From Flavimaricola sp. (GTDB taxonomy: Bacteria > Pseudomonadota > Alphaproteobacteria > Rhodobacterales > Rhodobacteraceae), in contig JAQWWH010000064.1 of NCBI GenBank assembly GCA_029255105.1, positions 18,544 to 82,543 on the forward strand: a DNA stretch of 64,000 nt, read 5' to 3'. The position numbers and the translations under genes are program-made. This document shows, in pieces, positions 25,818 to 35,414 of the stretch. The notes under the pieces were generated by a model, which saw only the letters and a list, made by a program, of their open reading frames with translations, was not told the origin of the DNA and searched no databases. How positions within the stretch are numbered: position 1 is the stretch's first letter; each line of letters opens with the position of its first letter.

Positions 25818-26393
25818 ATGCGCTACCAGATCAGCGGAAAGCAAATCGACATCGGTGAGGCCCTCCAAACCCACGTCAAGACAGAGTTGGGCGAAACTGT
25901 CGACAAGTATGCCGGTCGGCCAACCGAAGCCTATGTCGTCTTTTCCCGTAGCGGGCATGAGTACGTCTGCGAAACGGTAGTGCACTTGTCCACGGGCCTG
26001 ACGGCTCAGGCGACGGGCCGGGCCAATGAAATCTATGCTGCTTTCGATGCCGGGTGCGAAAAAATGGGCAAACAGCTGCGCCGCTACAAGCGACGGTTGA
26101 AGGACCACCACAAGGCCCGACCAGACCCGGTTGAACTTTCGGACGCAGGCTCGTATATCCTCGCCGCAACACAGGACGAGGACGAGTCCGGGGCAGCCCC
26201 CGATAGCCCGATCATCGTTGCGGAGTTACAAGCAAAGATCCCCTCCCTGTCGGTGGGGGAAGCGGTGATGCAGATGGAATTGGCACACGCGCCGGTTCTT
26301 GTATTCCGCAATGAGAAGAGCAGCGAGATCAACGTCGTCTATAGGCGAGAAGACGGAAACATCGGCTGGATTGATCCAAGGGCAGCCGGCTAA
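25818..26393 (+). CDS. hpf: Ribosome hibernation promoting factor, long form
   Basis: The 191-aa protein binds the 30S decoding region in stationary phase or stress and drives ribosome dimerisation. The N-terminal S30AE domain (about 1-100) is followed by an acidic linker. The C-terminal dimerisation domain (about 130-188, AHAPVLVFRNEKSSEINVVYRREDG) marks the long form. GAGGAAACGAG precedes the ATG. ptsN follows after 33 bases, the usual hpf-ptsN pairing. Confidence 0.95.
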   Translation: MRYQISGKQIDIGEALQTHVKTELGETVDKYAGRPTEAYVVFSRSGHEYVCETVVHLSTGLTAQATGRANEIYAAFDAGCEKMGKQLRRYKRRLKDHHKARPDPVELSDAGSYILAATQDEDESGAAPDSPIIVAELQAKIPSLSVGEAVMQMELAHAPVLVFRNEKSSEINVVYRREDGNIGWIDPRAAG

Positions 26394-26426
26394 CCGGGTG
26401 ACAAGAGCAGACAGGACCTCGACGAC

Positions 26427-26891
26427 ATGCAACTGGCTGACATTCTCAAGGTCGACAGCGTAAAGCTTGTTGGCGCCACGAGCAGCAAGAAGCGCCTGTT
26501 TCACGACCTCGCAGACATGGCCGAGTCCATTTATGGCCTGAACCAGTCTACAGTTGTCGATGCTTTGATGGAACGTGAGGCCCTTGGGCCAACCGGTGTG
26601 GGACAGGGTGTTGCCCTGCCCCACGCGCGGCTTGCCAACATCGACAACGTCTGCGGGCTTTTCATACGGCTGGAACGTCCACTTGATTTCGATTCGGTTG
26701 ATCGTCAGCCTGTCGATCTTGTGTTTGCCCTTTTTGCCCCGGCGGATGCTGGGGTGAATCACCTCAAGGCGCTTGCCCTGGTGTCCAGGACCCTGCGTGA
26801 CGCCAATATCAGGGCCAAGCTGCGGGCCAACGACGATCCTGCAACATTGCACACGATCCTGACGGACACGACCGCTATTCAGGCAGCCTGA
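26427..26891 (+). CDS. ptsN: Nitrogen PTS enzyme IIA (PtsN)
   Basis: PtsN (154 aa) is the IIA component of the nitrogen-related phosphotransferase chain, a regulator rather than a sugar carrier. H66 in GVALPHARL is the phosphorylation site; GPTGVGQGVALPH and the NHLKALALVSRTLRD helix match the family. It is probably co-transcribed with hpf. The convergent sulfotransferase gene ends 18 bases away. Confidence 0.95.
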   Translation: MQLADILKVDSVKLVGATSSKKRLFHDLADMAESIYGLNQSTVVDALMEREALGPTGVGQGVALPHARLANIDNVCGLFIRLERPLDFDSVDRQPVDLVFALFAPADAGVNHLKALALVSRTLRDANIRAKLRANDDPATLHTILTDTTAIQAA

Positions 26892-26909
26892 TACCGGTTG
26901 TCGCCCACG

Positions 26910-28340
26910 TCAGGTCCAGTTGCCAAATCCGAATACTTCGTAGTCCCTCGGGTATGCATCCCGAGCCGCACCCTCAAGTGCCGGATCATAGATCCCTTCA
27001 AGGACAGACCTGTGGGGATCCGTCGAAGCGGTGAGTGCTGGGGCATCGGGCCGGCCTACCTGCTCTGCCAGTCGGAAAAGATCTTTCGCCAGTGTCTGTT
27101 CGCGAAGGATCATGTCGGGTGGGGCAAAACCTGCAAACCCCTGCAATAGGACCAGTTGGCTTGCCCATGCGGGATCAATGCGAAGGTGGGTCTGACCATT
27201 CAGGTTCGCCTTCACAAAAGTCAAAAAGACGCCAAAGGCCGCGCGGTGCGCCGCGAGATCGTAGTCATCCCCAATCGCCCCCTCTGGCAGTGGTAGCGCG
27301 AACGACCGGCGCAGGCTCTGGCGCATCTCTGTAAAGGCACCGGGCCCATCGACCGGCAGGATATGGTCGCAGAAGGCTCCATGGGCGCGCGCCAGGGGGT
27401 GGCGCAAAACGGTAAAGCTGCGATGCCCGGGATGTTGCGTCATCCAGGTTCGCAAGGTCTTGTTGGTGAACCTGTCCCGCACATCTGCGCCATCGAGGGC
27501 TGCCAACCAATCAGCCACCGCCTTTTCCGGGCCAGAACGTACAGGCAGATACAGCAGCGGGGTTTTCGAGGCGGCAAGGTACGTCGGGATAGCGGGTCCG
27601 CGTCTTGGCTCGAAATTCGGGGTTCGGGTCAGGTTGAACCGATCAAGGCGGGCGAGCGCATCAACCATTTCGTCATAGTTGGCGACCTTAGAGTCGAGCG
27701 GTTCGGGGTTCTGTTTCTTGAGCTTTTTGTCGAGCCCTTCGATCCGGGCGGGTATGTCTAGCCAGGCCGCTAGTCCGTTCATGACCTCAAGGTCCTGGAT
27801 GTCTTCATAGTCGACATAGAACGCCGTCTGGCCAGAGCGTTGGAGCGCACCCATGATCCGCACCTGAAAGCCTTGCAAAGCGTCCAGATGGCGGGTGAAT
27901 TCGGCGGCGTTGAACCGGACAGCCTGGGATTTGGCATGGGTGACATTGGTCAGTTTCCACTGGCCGGTCGCCGACGCGATCTTGCGGCTGACATAGCTGT
28001 CGATCGGGTTCCGGGTCAGTACGATCTTGGCGCAGCGTTTGTCGGCGAGGCACTGATCCAGGACGCGAGGATCGTGGTCATTAAAAAAGCGGAACCCGGC
28101 GATCACCCCCGGACGGCCCATGCTTTCGGCCTTGATGCGATCAAGCAGAATGGTCGGGTTGGCATCGCGCGCCGACTGCGACACGCCAAGGATTTCGGTC
28201 TTGTCGGGATAGCCGATGAAATGGGGATTGAACGCCTCTCCCAGGCAGGACACCCCGTCAAAGGCATTCAGGTTCGATTCCAGGAAATTTGAACCTGTCC
28301 GCATTTCGGCAAACACGATGAAATAGTCGAACCGGGCCAT
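26910..28340 (-). CDS. Sulfotransferase (NodH-like) with a second sulfotransferase-like half
   Basis: The protein is 476 aa. The N-terminal half is a PAPS-dependent sulfotransferase: the 5'-phosphosulfate loop RTGSNFLES is at 14-22 and the 3'-phosphate motif is in KIVLTRNPIDSYVSRKIA near 105-122. The C-terminal half has LLYLPVRSGPEK and later FTVLRHPLARAHGAFCDHI, resembling a second family-2 sulfotransferase with a degenerate loop, so it may be inactive or bind an acceptor. Relatives in Rhodobacterales are often labelled NodH. It is the last gene of the polysaccharide series, three bases after a GT14-like gene. The acceptor is unknown; a surface glycan is likely from context. Confidence 0.85.
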   Translation of the reverse strand: MARFDYFIVFAEMRTGSNFLESNLNAFDGVSCLGEAFNPHFIGYPDKTEILGVSQSARDANPTILLDRIKAESMGRPGVIAGFRFFNDHDPRVLDQCLADKRCAKIVLTRNPIDSYVSRKIASATGQWKLTNVTHAKSQAVRFNAAEFTRHLDALQGFQVRIMGALQRSGQTAFYVDYEDIQDLEVMNGLAAWLDIPARIEGLDKKLKKQNPEPLDSKVANYDEMVDALARLDRFNLTRTPNFEPRRGPAIPTYLAASKTPLLYLPVRSGPEKAVADWLAALDGADVRDRFTNKTLRTWMTQHPGHRSFTVLRHPLARAHGAFCDHILPVDGPGAFTEMRQSLRRSFALPLPEGAIGDDYDLAAHRAAFGVFLTFVKANLNGQTHLRIDPAWASQLVLLQGFAGFAPPDMILREQTLAKDLFRLAEQVGRPDAPALTASTDPHRSVLEGIYDPALEGAARDAYPRDYEVFGFGNWT

Positions 28341-28343
28341 GTT

Positions 28344-30041
28344 CTACTTTACCAGATAAGGTTTGCGGGGGGCAGGGGGCTGGTTCTTCAGCGGGGGCTC
28401 CACCGGAAAATCACCCATCAGATAGGGGTGCATCCCCTGGTTCTTGAGGTTTTGTAGAAACTGGCCAAAGCCAGTCAGATCGACCATGCGCGGCACCTCG
28501 GCAAGGCGGCGGGGCCCCTTGGTGCCGATCTGGTCGACCACGCTCTGCAAAGCCTCCATAGGGCTTTCGACAAACTCTGCCATCGTCCAGATGCGAACCC
28601 GCGCTTTGGCATAGGGTGAGCGGAGGGCGCGCAGGTGTTCAGATTCGATCCGCTGCAGTTGCGCGGCCTCGGCCCGCAATTCCGCGAAATTGCGGTTCAA
28701 CTGGAACAGCGGCACAGCCCAGGCCCCCGATATGACCGAGATCTGGGCATTCGGGTCTTTGGCGATGTCCCAGCTGATGCCCTGTTGGTCCATCGGACCA
28801 AACTGAAAGCATTGCCGCTCGCCCCTAGTGTTCCAGATCAGGTTTGTCAGGAACATGCGGGGATTGGCGTCCCGCAACGCCGAGCTGTCGGACATGGACC
28901 CCGTGAACGTGGTTTGTCCCGCCTCGAACATAACGCGATCAGGGGCGTAGAGATGTCCGTGAACCTTGGCGCCGGTCGCGCGCGAGAGCCAGGCCTCAAA
29001 GTCCTCGAAAAGCTCAGTAAACCCCTCAAACACAGAATAGGGGGCAGCAGTCACACCGTTTTCCCAGTTTTCGTTGGGAAATCGGCTTTGCATGTAAAGG
29101 CCGGTACGACCCCGGGTCCGCCGTTCGACTGCCTTCGAAAACACCCGGTCGATCTTCCCCGGATTAGGCTCTGCCTCGGCCACGCTGCGGCCATCCGGGT
29201 TTAGGAACGCCTCGTAAATGCGATCCGCGTGGGGCCAGATCTTGCGGGCCACGAAACAGTCGGACCGGCGCAGCAACTGGAGGTGGTCGTCGTAGAAGAT
29301 GTGCGGTTTGCCCTGAAAGTCGAATTTGCACAATGTCAGGGACCGGCTTTCGACATGCTGGGAATAGAGCCTCGTCAAAGACTGAAAGTAGCTTTCGTCC
29401 GGTATCCAGACCTTGCGAAAATAGTCGTCGTAGATCTTGCGATCCGGGTCCTCAAGAATGGCCGAAAGCGTGCGACGGGTCAGGCACCACCATTGGGAGC
29501 CCATATGGGGCACAAGGCCGGGTGGGATCCTTCGGTGCATCTTGAAGCGTCGTTGAAGGCTGACGTATCGGTCAAACAGACGCCGATGCCGTTTCCACGA
29601 AAACGGAAAGCGCAGGGTAAACCGTTCTTCCGACAGGCCGCCCACGGTCCAGGGAACGTCGGCCGTTGTCGCGCTTTCGATAAAGTCCGTCATCGGGCGG
29701 GCATCAAGATAACGCTTCAACTCTTGCGGCGGTCGCAATGGCAGGCAGGCGCCAGAGGCGAGGTAGACGTGCCGGACCTGCGGAAATGTCCTGAGCATCA
29801 GCTCACTCGCCGCCTGACTGGCCGCTACGATGCCCCAGGTCCCCCATTCGCAGCGATGCCGGGTTGAAAACAAGACCGTCGGAAGGTCGGCAAGGGAGTC
29901 TACAAAGGCATCGTAGATCGCTCGCTCAACCGTCTTGTCCACGTGGACAACGACTGGGCAGTCGGCGGCAACCCAATGGCGGATTACCTGCTCTGCCCGG
30001 TCGAGCGCGGTGTGAACCAGCATCACGATCCCGACGGTCAT
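28344..30041 (-). CDS. Core-2/I-branching type glycosyltransferase (GT14-like) with C-terminal extension
   Basis: The protein is 565 aa. The N-terminal 300 residues resemble branching beta-1,6-N-acetylglucosaminyltransferases: IVMLVHTALDRAEQVIRHW, VVVHVDKT, HVYLASGACLPLRPPQEL, MGSQWWCLTRRTL and WIPDESYFQSL appear in the expected order. The C-terminal 250 residues form a second domain (I recall DUF5928) of unknown role. It is a cytoplasmic or membrane-associated enzyme without obvious membrane spans. Its start overlaps the upstream glycosyltransferase stop (ATGA). It probably adds a sugar branch to the locus glycan. Confidence 0.85.
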   Translation of the reverse strand: MTVGIVMLVHTALDRAEQVIRHWVAADCPVVVHVDKTVERAIYDAFVDSLADLPTVLFSTRHRCEWGTWGIVAASQAASELMLRTFPQVRHVYLASGACLPLRPPQELKRYLDARPMTDFIESATTADVPWTVGGLSEERFTLRFPFSWKRHRRLFDRYVSLQRRFKMHRRIPPGLVPHMGSQWWCLTRRTLSAILEDPDRKIYDDYFRKVWIPDESYFQSLTRLYSQHVESRSLTLCKFDFQGKPHIFYDDHLQLLRRSDCFVARKIWPHADRIYEAFLNPDGRSVAEAEPNPGKIDRVFSKAVERRTRGRTGLYMQSRFPNENWENGVTAAPYSVFEGFTELFEDFEAWLSRATGAKVHGHLYAPDRVMFEAGQTTFTGSMSDSSALRDANPRMFLTNLIWNTRGERQCFQFGPMDQQGISWDIAKDPNAQISVISGAWAVPLFQLNRNFAELRAEAAQLQRIESEHLRALRSPYAKARVRIWTMAEFVESPMEALQSVVDQIGTKGPRRLAEVPRMVDLTGFGQFLQNLKNQGMHPYLMGDFPVEPPLKNQPPAPRKPYLVK

Positions 30042-31048
30042 GCCCAGTTGCCCTTGGACATGAGCCCCAGAATCTCAAGCTGGCGCCAATTGATATACTT
30101 CTCACTCCACTTGCACCAAAGATCGGGGTCGTCGATCGGGCCAGTCGCATAGGCCCTGTATTCATGGCTATTGGCGTAGTGCTGTTTGCGTGCCAGCTCC
30201 TCTTCTGCCTTCTTGCCGAAGGTATCGAGGAACTTGGTATGAAGAAGCACGCCCGAGGCCTTTTCGCCCCCCCACTCATCGTAGACGAGATTAAGCCCGC
30301 GCGGCAAAAGCATGTGGGTCGAGCTGACGTAGGTATAGTGCTTGTCCCATTTGACCAAAGGGATCTTGTTCAGCGCGGGCGCCCGCTCGGGTTCATCAGC
30401 AAAGAACTTGCGGGCCCGTGGTCCGCCCTGAATCCACAGGTTCCCGAAGCGGCCATTTCGCGAGATGGTGTAGTTCCCCGCATCAAACCAACACGCCAGA
30501 TCCAGAGGATCAGCCCCACGCTCGTACCGCGCGTCTTCAAGGCGGCCCTTGGGGTACATGTCCAACAGCATTGCCCCGAATGACTTGATCGACGACGCGT
30601 CAAGCCAATCGGTCAGCGCCCGAATGGGGCGGGTGTCGCAAAAGGGGTAAACCAACAACTCGTCAGGATCGACGACAAGGCACCAGTGGTTGTGCCCATG
30701 GCGCATCTGCAGCCAGTTGATCCAGTCCACCCCGAAACGCGCCCGCTTATAGCTGCCTGTCGTGCTCCAGAGCGACACGTCGGGCTGTTGGGCGAGGAAT
30801 TCCCTGCCGCCATCGTCACTGTCGTTGTCGACCATGAAAAAGTGACTGACCCCGATCCGGCGGTAGTAGTCCAAGAAATAGGGAAGGCGAACATTCTCGT
30901 TCCGGAAGGTGGAAAACACGAGGATGTCGTCGGGTTGCACTCCGGCAGAGTTGTCGGAGACAACACTTAGCTGACGCGCCTTGCGGCGCGCGCGGATGCG
31001 CCACCTCTTGCGCTGTAGCCTCAGCCCATATGACTGGAAGAACCCCAA
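30038..31048 (-). CDS. Glycosyltransferase family 2/92-like protein
   Basis: The protein is 336 aa. It shows FSTFRNENVRLPYFLDYYRRIGV and FMVDNDSDDGG near the N-terminus and WCLVVDPDELLVYP as the metal/nucleotide site, a set shared by GT-A enzymes annotated as GT2 or GT92. The start is TTG 31048: the conserved region begins long before the first ATG, and GAGGAA stands at the right distance. Basic N-terminus, no membrane span. It overlaps the GT14-like gene by four bases. The sugar donor and acceptor are not readable. Confidence 0.82.
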   Translation of the reverse strand: MGFFQSYGLRLQRKRWRIRARRKARQLSVVSDNSAGVQPDDILVFSTFRNENVRLPYFLDYYRRIGVSHFFMVDNDSDDGGREFLAQQPDVSLWSTTGSYKRARFGVDWINWLQMRHGHNHWCLVVDPDELLVYPFCDTRPIRALTDWLDASSIKSFGAMLLDMYPKGRLEDARYERGADPLDLACWFDAGNYTISRNGRFGNLWIQGGPRARKFFADEPERAPALNKIPLVKWDKHYTYVSSTHMLLPRGLNLVYDEWGGEKASGVLLHTKFLDTFGKKAEEELARKQHYANSHEYRAYATGPIDDPDLWCKWSEKYINWRQLEILGLMSKGNWA

Positions 31049-31096
31049 ACACGTTTCCTCATCGCACCAGTGATCGGGCGGCCTTGGACCTTAATA

Positions 31097-32296
31097 TCAT
31101 GTCACGCTTAACACGGCCTTGAAATGATCGTCCCACTTGGGGGGGTCAAAGGCCGGTCCTGCGATAGATGCTCGTGGTCTTAGCGCCATTGCCTCAATCT
31201 TCTTGATCCATTGATAACAATCTGTCGGCGACAGGTAAACGGCATGCTGGCCGAGCACCTCGTGACAGATGGCAAGATCGCCACAAATCACCGGTACGCC
31301 CAGCGCAGCAGCCTCGATCAGCGGCAAGCCAAACCCCTCGCTAAGGGACGGGAACACCAGGGCCTGCGCACCCTGCAAGAGTGCGGCGACCCCTGCGTCG
31401 GACAGGCCGGGCAATTCGACGACCCCATTGATCCCTTTGTCGAGGCGGGCAAAAACCTCGTCATTGCGCCAGCCCCTTCTGCCGCAGAAGTACAAATTCG
31501 GCCGCTGAAGGCCCATCGCATCCCATGCATCCAAAAGCAGGGCGTGGTTCTTGCGCGGCTCAATCGTACCCAAGGCGACGAAATATGGTGTCTGCAAGTC
31601 CAGCCCGGCCGGCAAATCCGCAGGGTCCGGCTGAACCGGTGTGTGTCCCAGATGGAAGGCCAGAACCTTGGGGCGGGCCTCGGGGCCGATGTGGCGCAAA
31701 ACATCCGCCCGGCTGACCTGTGAAGGGCAGATAACCAGATCGGCATGGCGGGCGACGCGGTCCAGCTTGACCGCGAACTGTTCAACTGTGCCGGCGCGCT
31801 GCATATCGGGCAGATCAAGGGGGATTGTGTCGTGGATCATGACCGTAATCCGCGACCCTGGGACGGTGCGGATGGCCCGAAACATCCTGTCGGTGATATT
31901 GCTGTGTCCAACGTTGAGATAGGCCATCCCAGCCGGCAGGCCGCGTTGCAGGAGGGTCGGCAGTCTCAACCCCGTCGAACGCCCCACGGCAAGCGAACGG
32001 GCGAGGCTTTGCCCCGCCTGACGCCGGTGATCCAAACGATAAGAGAGACGGGACAAGAGGTCAGGTTGGCCCCAGCTGTCAGTCGTCGCGGCCTTGGTGA
32101 TGGCGACGACACCTTGCCGATCCAACAAGAGGTAGCCCAAAGACGTTTTGACAAGACCCCAAAGCGGGACCGGGTCCGCCGAAAGGGCCTGTGCATAGGC
32201 TAGTTCTACCCGGTCAACGCCGGTAAGCCCCCGCCCAGACCGCGATACAAGGCGAGAGAGATCAAGAAGTCGGGCAGAAGGCGTCGGTTCCGTCAT
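31097..32296 (-). CDS. Glycosyltransferase family 4
   Basis: The 399-aa protein has a GT-B fold. The donor half shows FVALGTIEPRKNHALLLDAW and, near 318-330, the retaining-enzyme motif SEGFGLPLIEAAALG. ITVMIHDTIPLDLP and CPSQVSRADVLRHIG belong to the N-terminal domain. It likely transfers a hexose from a nucleotide sugar to the growing lipid-linked glycan. It starts 18 bases after galU, so UDP-glucose supply and use are placed together. Confidence 0.9.
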   Translation of the reverse strand: MTEPTPSARLLDLSRLVSRSGRGLTGVDRVELAYAQALSADPVPLWGLVKTSLGYLLLDRQGVVAITKAATTDSWGQPDLLSRLSYRLDHRRQAGQSLARSLAVGRSTGLRLPTLLQRGLPAGMAYLNVGHSNITDRMFRAIRTVPGSRITVMIHDTIPLDLPDMQRAGTVEQFAVKLDRVARHADLVICPSQVSRADVLRHIGPEARPKVLAFHLGHTPVQPDPADLPAGLDLQTPYFVALGTIEPRKNHALLLDAWDAMGLQRPNLYFCGRRGWRNDEVFARLDKGINGVVELPGLSDAGVAALLQGAQALVFPSLSEGFGLPLIEAAALGVPVICGDLAICHEVLGQHAVYLSPTDCYQWIKKIEAMALRPRASIAGPAFDPPKWDDHFKAVLSVT

Positions 32297-32314
32297 CGGC
32301 CCTCAGGACATCGC

Positions 32315-33208
32315 CTATTGCGCGGCGTTTCGCATTGCCACCATGTCGTGCAGATACTGGCCAAATTCCTCGCAAAGTTCTGGACGGGCCAGACCGAACG
32401 AAACGGTTGCTTGCAGGAAACCCGCCTTAGAACCACAGTCAAAACGCTCTCCCCGGAACCGATACCCAAAGACATTGTTCCCCTGAGCGGTCTCAGCGGC
32501 GATCGCGTCGGTCAGTTGCAATTCGCCACCTGCGCTCGGCTTTATCGAGTTGAGGTTCTTGAGAATGTTTGGCGTCAGGATGTAGCGGCCGATGACAGCA
32601 AGGTTAGATGGTGCTTCGTGCACTGGCGGTTTTTCGACCATGCCTTTGATCTTGACGATGGACCCCATGTCCTCTTCGATATCAAGGACACCGTAAGAAG
32701 ACACCTTCGAGCCGGGGACCTCCATTGCGGCGACCATGCATCCCCCAGTTTCGGCGTGCGCCTCAACCATCTGTTGCAAGCAGGGCTTTTCCGCCGCGAT
32801 CACGTCATCAGGGAGCATGACGGCAAAAGGCTCATCACCGATCAGGCGGCGGGCACACCAGACTGCGTGGCCAAGGCCCAGCGCCTTGTGCTGGCGGATA
32901 TAGGCAATCGCACCGCTATCCATGTTGGTCGTCTTGAGAATCTCTAAGAGCTCGTCCTTGCCATCCTTGCGCAGCTTTGATTCAAGCTCGGGGGCGAGGT
33001 CAAAGTAGTCTTCGAGGGCAGACTTGCCGCGGGCCGTCACAAAGATGAACTCCTTGATACCGGCGGCGCGGGCTTCATCAATGGCGTATTGGATCAGCGG
33101 CCGGTCCACTAAGGTCATGATTTCCTTTGGCACAGACTTTGTGGCTGGCAAGAAACGGGTTCCTAGTCCAGCGACAGGGAAAACTGCTTTTGTTACACGT
33201 TTCTTCAT
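32315..33208 (-). CDS. galU: UTP-glucose-1-phosphate uridylyltransferase
   Basis: The 297-aa enzyme makes UDP-glucose from UTP and glucose-1-phosphate. The nucleotide-binding start FPVAGLGTRFLPATKSVPKE, the MLPDDV motif and VEKPPVHEAPSNLAVIGRYI are all typical of bacterial GalU. Intact and of normal length. The AGGATAAG upstream fits the ATG. UDP-glucose feeds polysaccharide, glycolipid and osmoprotectant synthesis; here it opens a run of glycosyltransferase genes. Confidence 0.96.
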   Translation of the reverse strand: MKKRVTKAVFPVAGLGTRFLPATKSVPKEIMTLVDRPLIQYAIDEARAAGIKEFIFVTARGKSALEDYFDLAPELESKLRKDGKDELLEILKTTNMDSGAIAYIRQHKALGLGHAVWCARRLIGDEPFAVMLPDDVIAAEKPCLQQMVEAHAETGGCMVAAMEVPGSKVSSYGVLDIEEDMGSIVKIKGMVEKPPVHEAPSNLAVIGRYILTPNILKNLNSIKPSAGGELQLTDAIAAETAQGNNVFGYRFRGERFDCGSKAGFLQATVSFGLARPELCEEFGQYLHDMVAMRNAAQ

Positions 33209-33339
33209 GACTTATCCTTCACAACCACTGGCAACGTTCTATCACCATCGGGCCTGAACGGTACCACGCTTAGACAAAAAGAACTTGGCGAAATGCCGGG
33301 GAGAACGCCCTGGGCTCACTAATATCCCCCCTGGCTAAA

Positions 33340-34587
33340 CTAATTAAAGTATATTTGGGGTATTTGACGAAAATTAGTCACGTTTTCGACTTCTGCTTGA
33401 AGCCTTGATGAGAAGTTCCAAAAACGTATCACGCGCTGGTCTCTCTTTGAGGCCCCGAACAATCCACCCCGCTGCAGCCAGTAGCCCTGCGGGGTAAAAC
33501 GGATCGAATGCCTGCGTATCGTGGGACTGAAGACAAACAGGCTGACATGATACCCCCCCGCGACAGCCGCCAGCGTTTTCCGATGGGCAGAGCGGCGCTG
33601 CCAAGGGCGGCACCCATGGATCACGTGTCCCTTGTGCGTCGTCGGCGTAAATTTCTGGAATGAAACGGCTGGTTGACCAAGCGGCGTCAGCCCAATCGGC
33701 TTGCGCGTCTGCCCATCCCGCCAACCTGCATCAAAAGTTGCAAGAATGCGGCCCACATCCTCTGGCCCGATCCGTCCCGCCACCATATGGCCCAGAAGCC
33801 GCTTTCGCTGCCGATCCCGCTCTGATTGCCGGATGGTGTCGTGATCCAACCCGGCACCATGTCGCAGGACAAAGGCGACGAGGCTTGCCCCGATCTCGAA
33901 CAGGTCCAGCGGAACGCGGTCCCCTCTGCGGCGGCGGCTTGCCGCAAACCCGTGGTGGACCTGCGCCATCGGGACGATTGCGGTCAGACAATCTTTGGCC
34001 GCGAGGCGCATGTTGACGTCAGTTTCATCCAGATAAAAGTGGTAAGCAGGGTCAAAGCCACCCAAATCGGCCAGGACTTGGCGGCGAAAGGCCATGTTGG
34101 TGCCCTCCGTCTTGATCGCACGTCCCCGCACCCCGCGACGCAGCAAGACTTGATCAGTGTCGACATTCAACTCTGCCGCAGTGCCATCTGCAAAAGCCTC
34201 GCGGGCGCGCCATTGAAAGCTGATACCGTTGCGCCCCCGGACAAAGCCCCCTGCCGCTGCGACCTCTGGATCGGCAAAAGGGGCGGTCAGGGCAGCAAGC
34301 CAGGTCGGTTCGGGCACCGCATCATCGTCAATGAACGCAACAACCTCGCCCGCTGCCCGTTCGATCCCAAGATTTCGAGCGATCGAGATATTGGGGACGT
34401 CACAGGACACCATCTTCACCCGATCGCCCCATCCAGCAGCCAAAGTCGCGGCAAGGCCATCAGGATCGGCGACCACGACGATTTCAAAGTTGGGATGGAT
34501 CAGCTGACCCAGCCCCGTCAGACAAAGTGTCAGCGCCTCGGGCCGGCCCCGGCTCACGACGACGACGCTGACTGACGATGCGATCAT
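33340..34587 (-). CDS. Glycosyltransferase family 2
   Basis: The protein is 415 aa. The GT-A catalytic domain covers about 1-230: VSVVVVSRGRPEALTLCL at the N-terminus, FIDDDAVPEPTWL as the DxD site and FYLDETDVNMRL as the ED catalytic region. The C-terminal 180 residues are unlike known domains, and the last 35 codons are distinctly AT-rich, unlike the rest of the gene. It lies 26 bases after cysQ and 131 bases before galU. The donor sugar is unknown. Confidence 0.87.
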   Translation of the reverse strand: MIASSVSVVVVSRGRPEALTLCLTGLGQLIHPNFEIVVVADPDGLAATLAAGWGDRVKMVSCDVPNISIARNLGIERAAGEVVAFIDDDAVPEPTWLAALTAPFADPEVAAAGGFVRGRNGISFQWRAREAFADGTAAELNVDTDQVLLRRGVRGRAIKTEGTNMAFRRQVLADLGGFDPAYHFYLDETDVNMRLAAKDCLTAIVPMAQVHHGFAASRRRRGDRVPLDLFEIGASLVAFVLRHGAGLDHDTIRQSERDRQRKRLLGHMVAGRIGPEDVGRILATFDAGWRDGQTRKPIGLTPLGQPAVSFQKFTPTTHKGHVIHGCRPWQRRSAHRKTLAAVAGGYHVSLFVFSPTIRRHSIRFTPQGYWLQRGGLFGASKRDQRVIRFWNFSSRLQAEVENVTNFRQIPQIYFN

Positions 34588-34613
34588 GGCAGGGCGCGCA
34601 CCAGCCTATCCGG

Positions 34614-35414
34614 CTAAGCTGGCTTGAGCGTGACGCCCGGAGCGAGGGCAATGAAGAACGGGTTCTCAAAACCGTTCTTGCCGTAGGTCAGCGGGGTATG
34701 ATCATCGAACCGCACGACCTGACCACCGGCACCGGCAAGAACGGCGTGGCCTGCCGCCGTATCCCATTCCATGGTCCGACCCAGGCGTGGATAGAGGTCA
34801 GCCTCGCCGGTCGCGACCAGACAGAACTTCAACGACGATCCCGCGCTTGTCATGTCGCGGACGCCATATCTGGCGATGTAGTCATCGGTAGCCTGATCCC
34901 TGTGGGACTTTGACGCCACCACCATCAGTGCCTCATTGTCGGGCGATGCGCTGACCGAAATGGGGAAGGTGACGCCGACGGCATCCTTTTCCAACTGTCC
35001 GGTCTCTTCTACGGATTGACCGACTGCGTTGGTATAAAACAGGCGTCCTTTCGCGGGCGCATAGACGACACCCCGGATCGGGACCCCGTCGACGACATAG
35101 GCGATGTTGACGGTAAAGTCGCCCCGGCGCTGCACGAACTCTTTGGTGCCATCCAGAGGATCTACGATGAGGAACGTCGTTGCGGTCTGGCCGTGGCTGT
35201 CCGCCTGTTCTTCCGTCACAAGCGCAACATCAGGAAATGCGGAACGAAGACCGGCCGAGATCAGCGCGTCAGCCGCCTCATCTGCTTCGGTAACCGGACT
35301 GGCGTCGCCTTTGGACCTGACTTCGAAATCAGGGTCGGCATAGATCTCCATGATCCGGTCTCCTGCTTCCAATGCCAGCCTGCGCATCGTTTCAGCCAGT
35401 GTGTCGAAATTCAT
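34614..35414 (-). CDS. cysQ: 3'(2'),5'-bisphosphate nucleotidase CysQ
   Basis: The 266-aa enzyme belongs to the inositol-monophosphatase fold. It removes the 3'-phosphate of PAP, the by-product of PAPS-using sulfotransferases and reductases. Metal-binding motifs DPLDGTKEFV (about 83-92) and EWDTAAGHAVL (about 213) are intact, with VTEEQ as the upstream acidic pair. The ATG at 35414 has GAGAAATGGC in front; an earlier start at 35462 is less likely. It heads the minus-strand series ending in a sulfotransferase, which gives its product recycling a local purpose. Confidence 0.95.
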   Translation of the reverse strand: MNFDTLAETMRRLALEAGDRIMEIYADPDFEVRSKGDASPVTEADEAADALISAGLRSAFPDVALVTEEQADSHGQTATTFLIVDPLDGTKEFVQRRGDFTVNIAYVVDGVPIRGVVYAPAKGRLFYTNAVGQSVEETGQLEKDAVGVTFPISVSASPDNEALMVVASKSHRDQATDDYIARYGVRDMTSAGSSLKFCLVATGEADLYPRLGRTMEWDTAAGHAVLAGAGGQVVRFDDHTPLTYGKNGFENPFFIALAPGVTLKPA

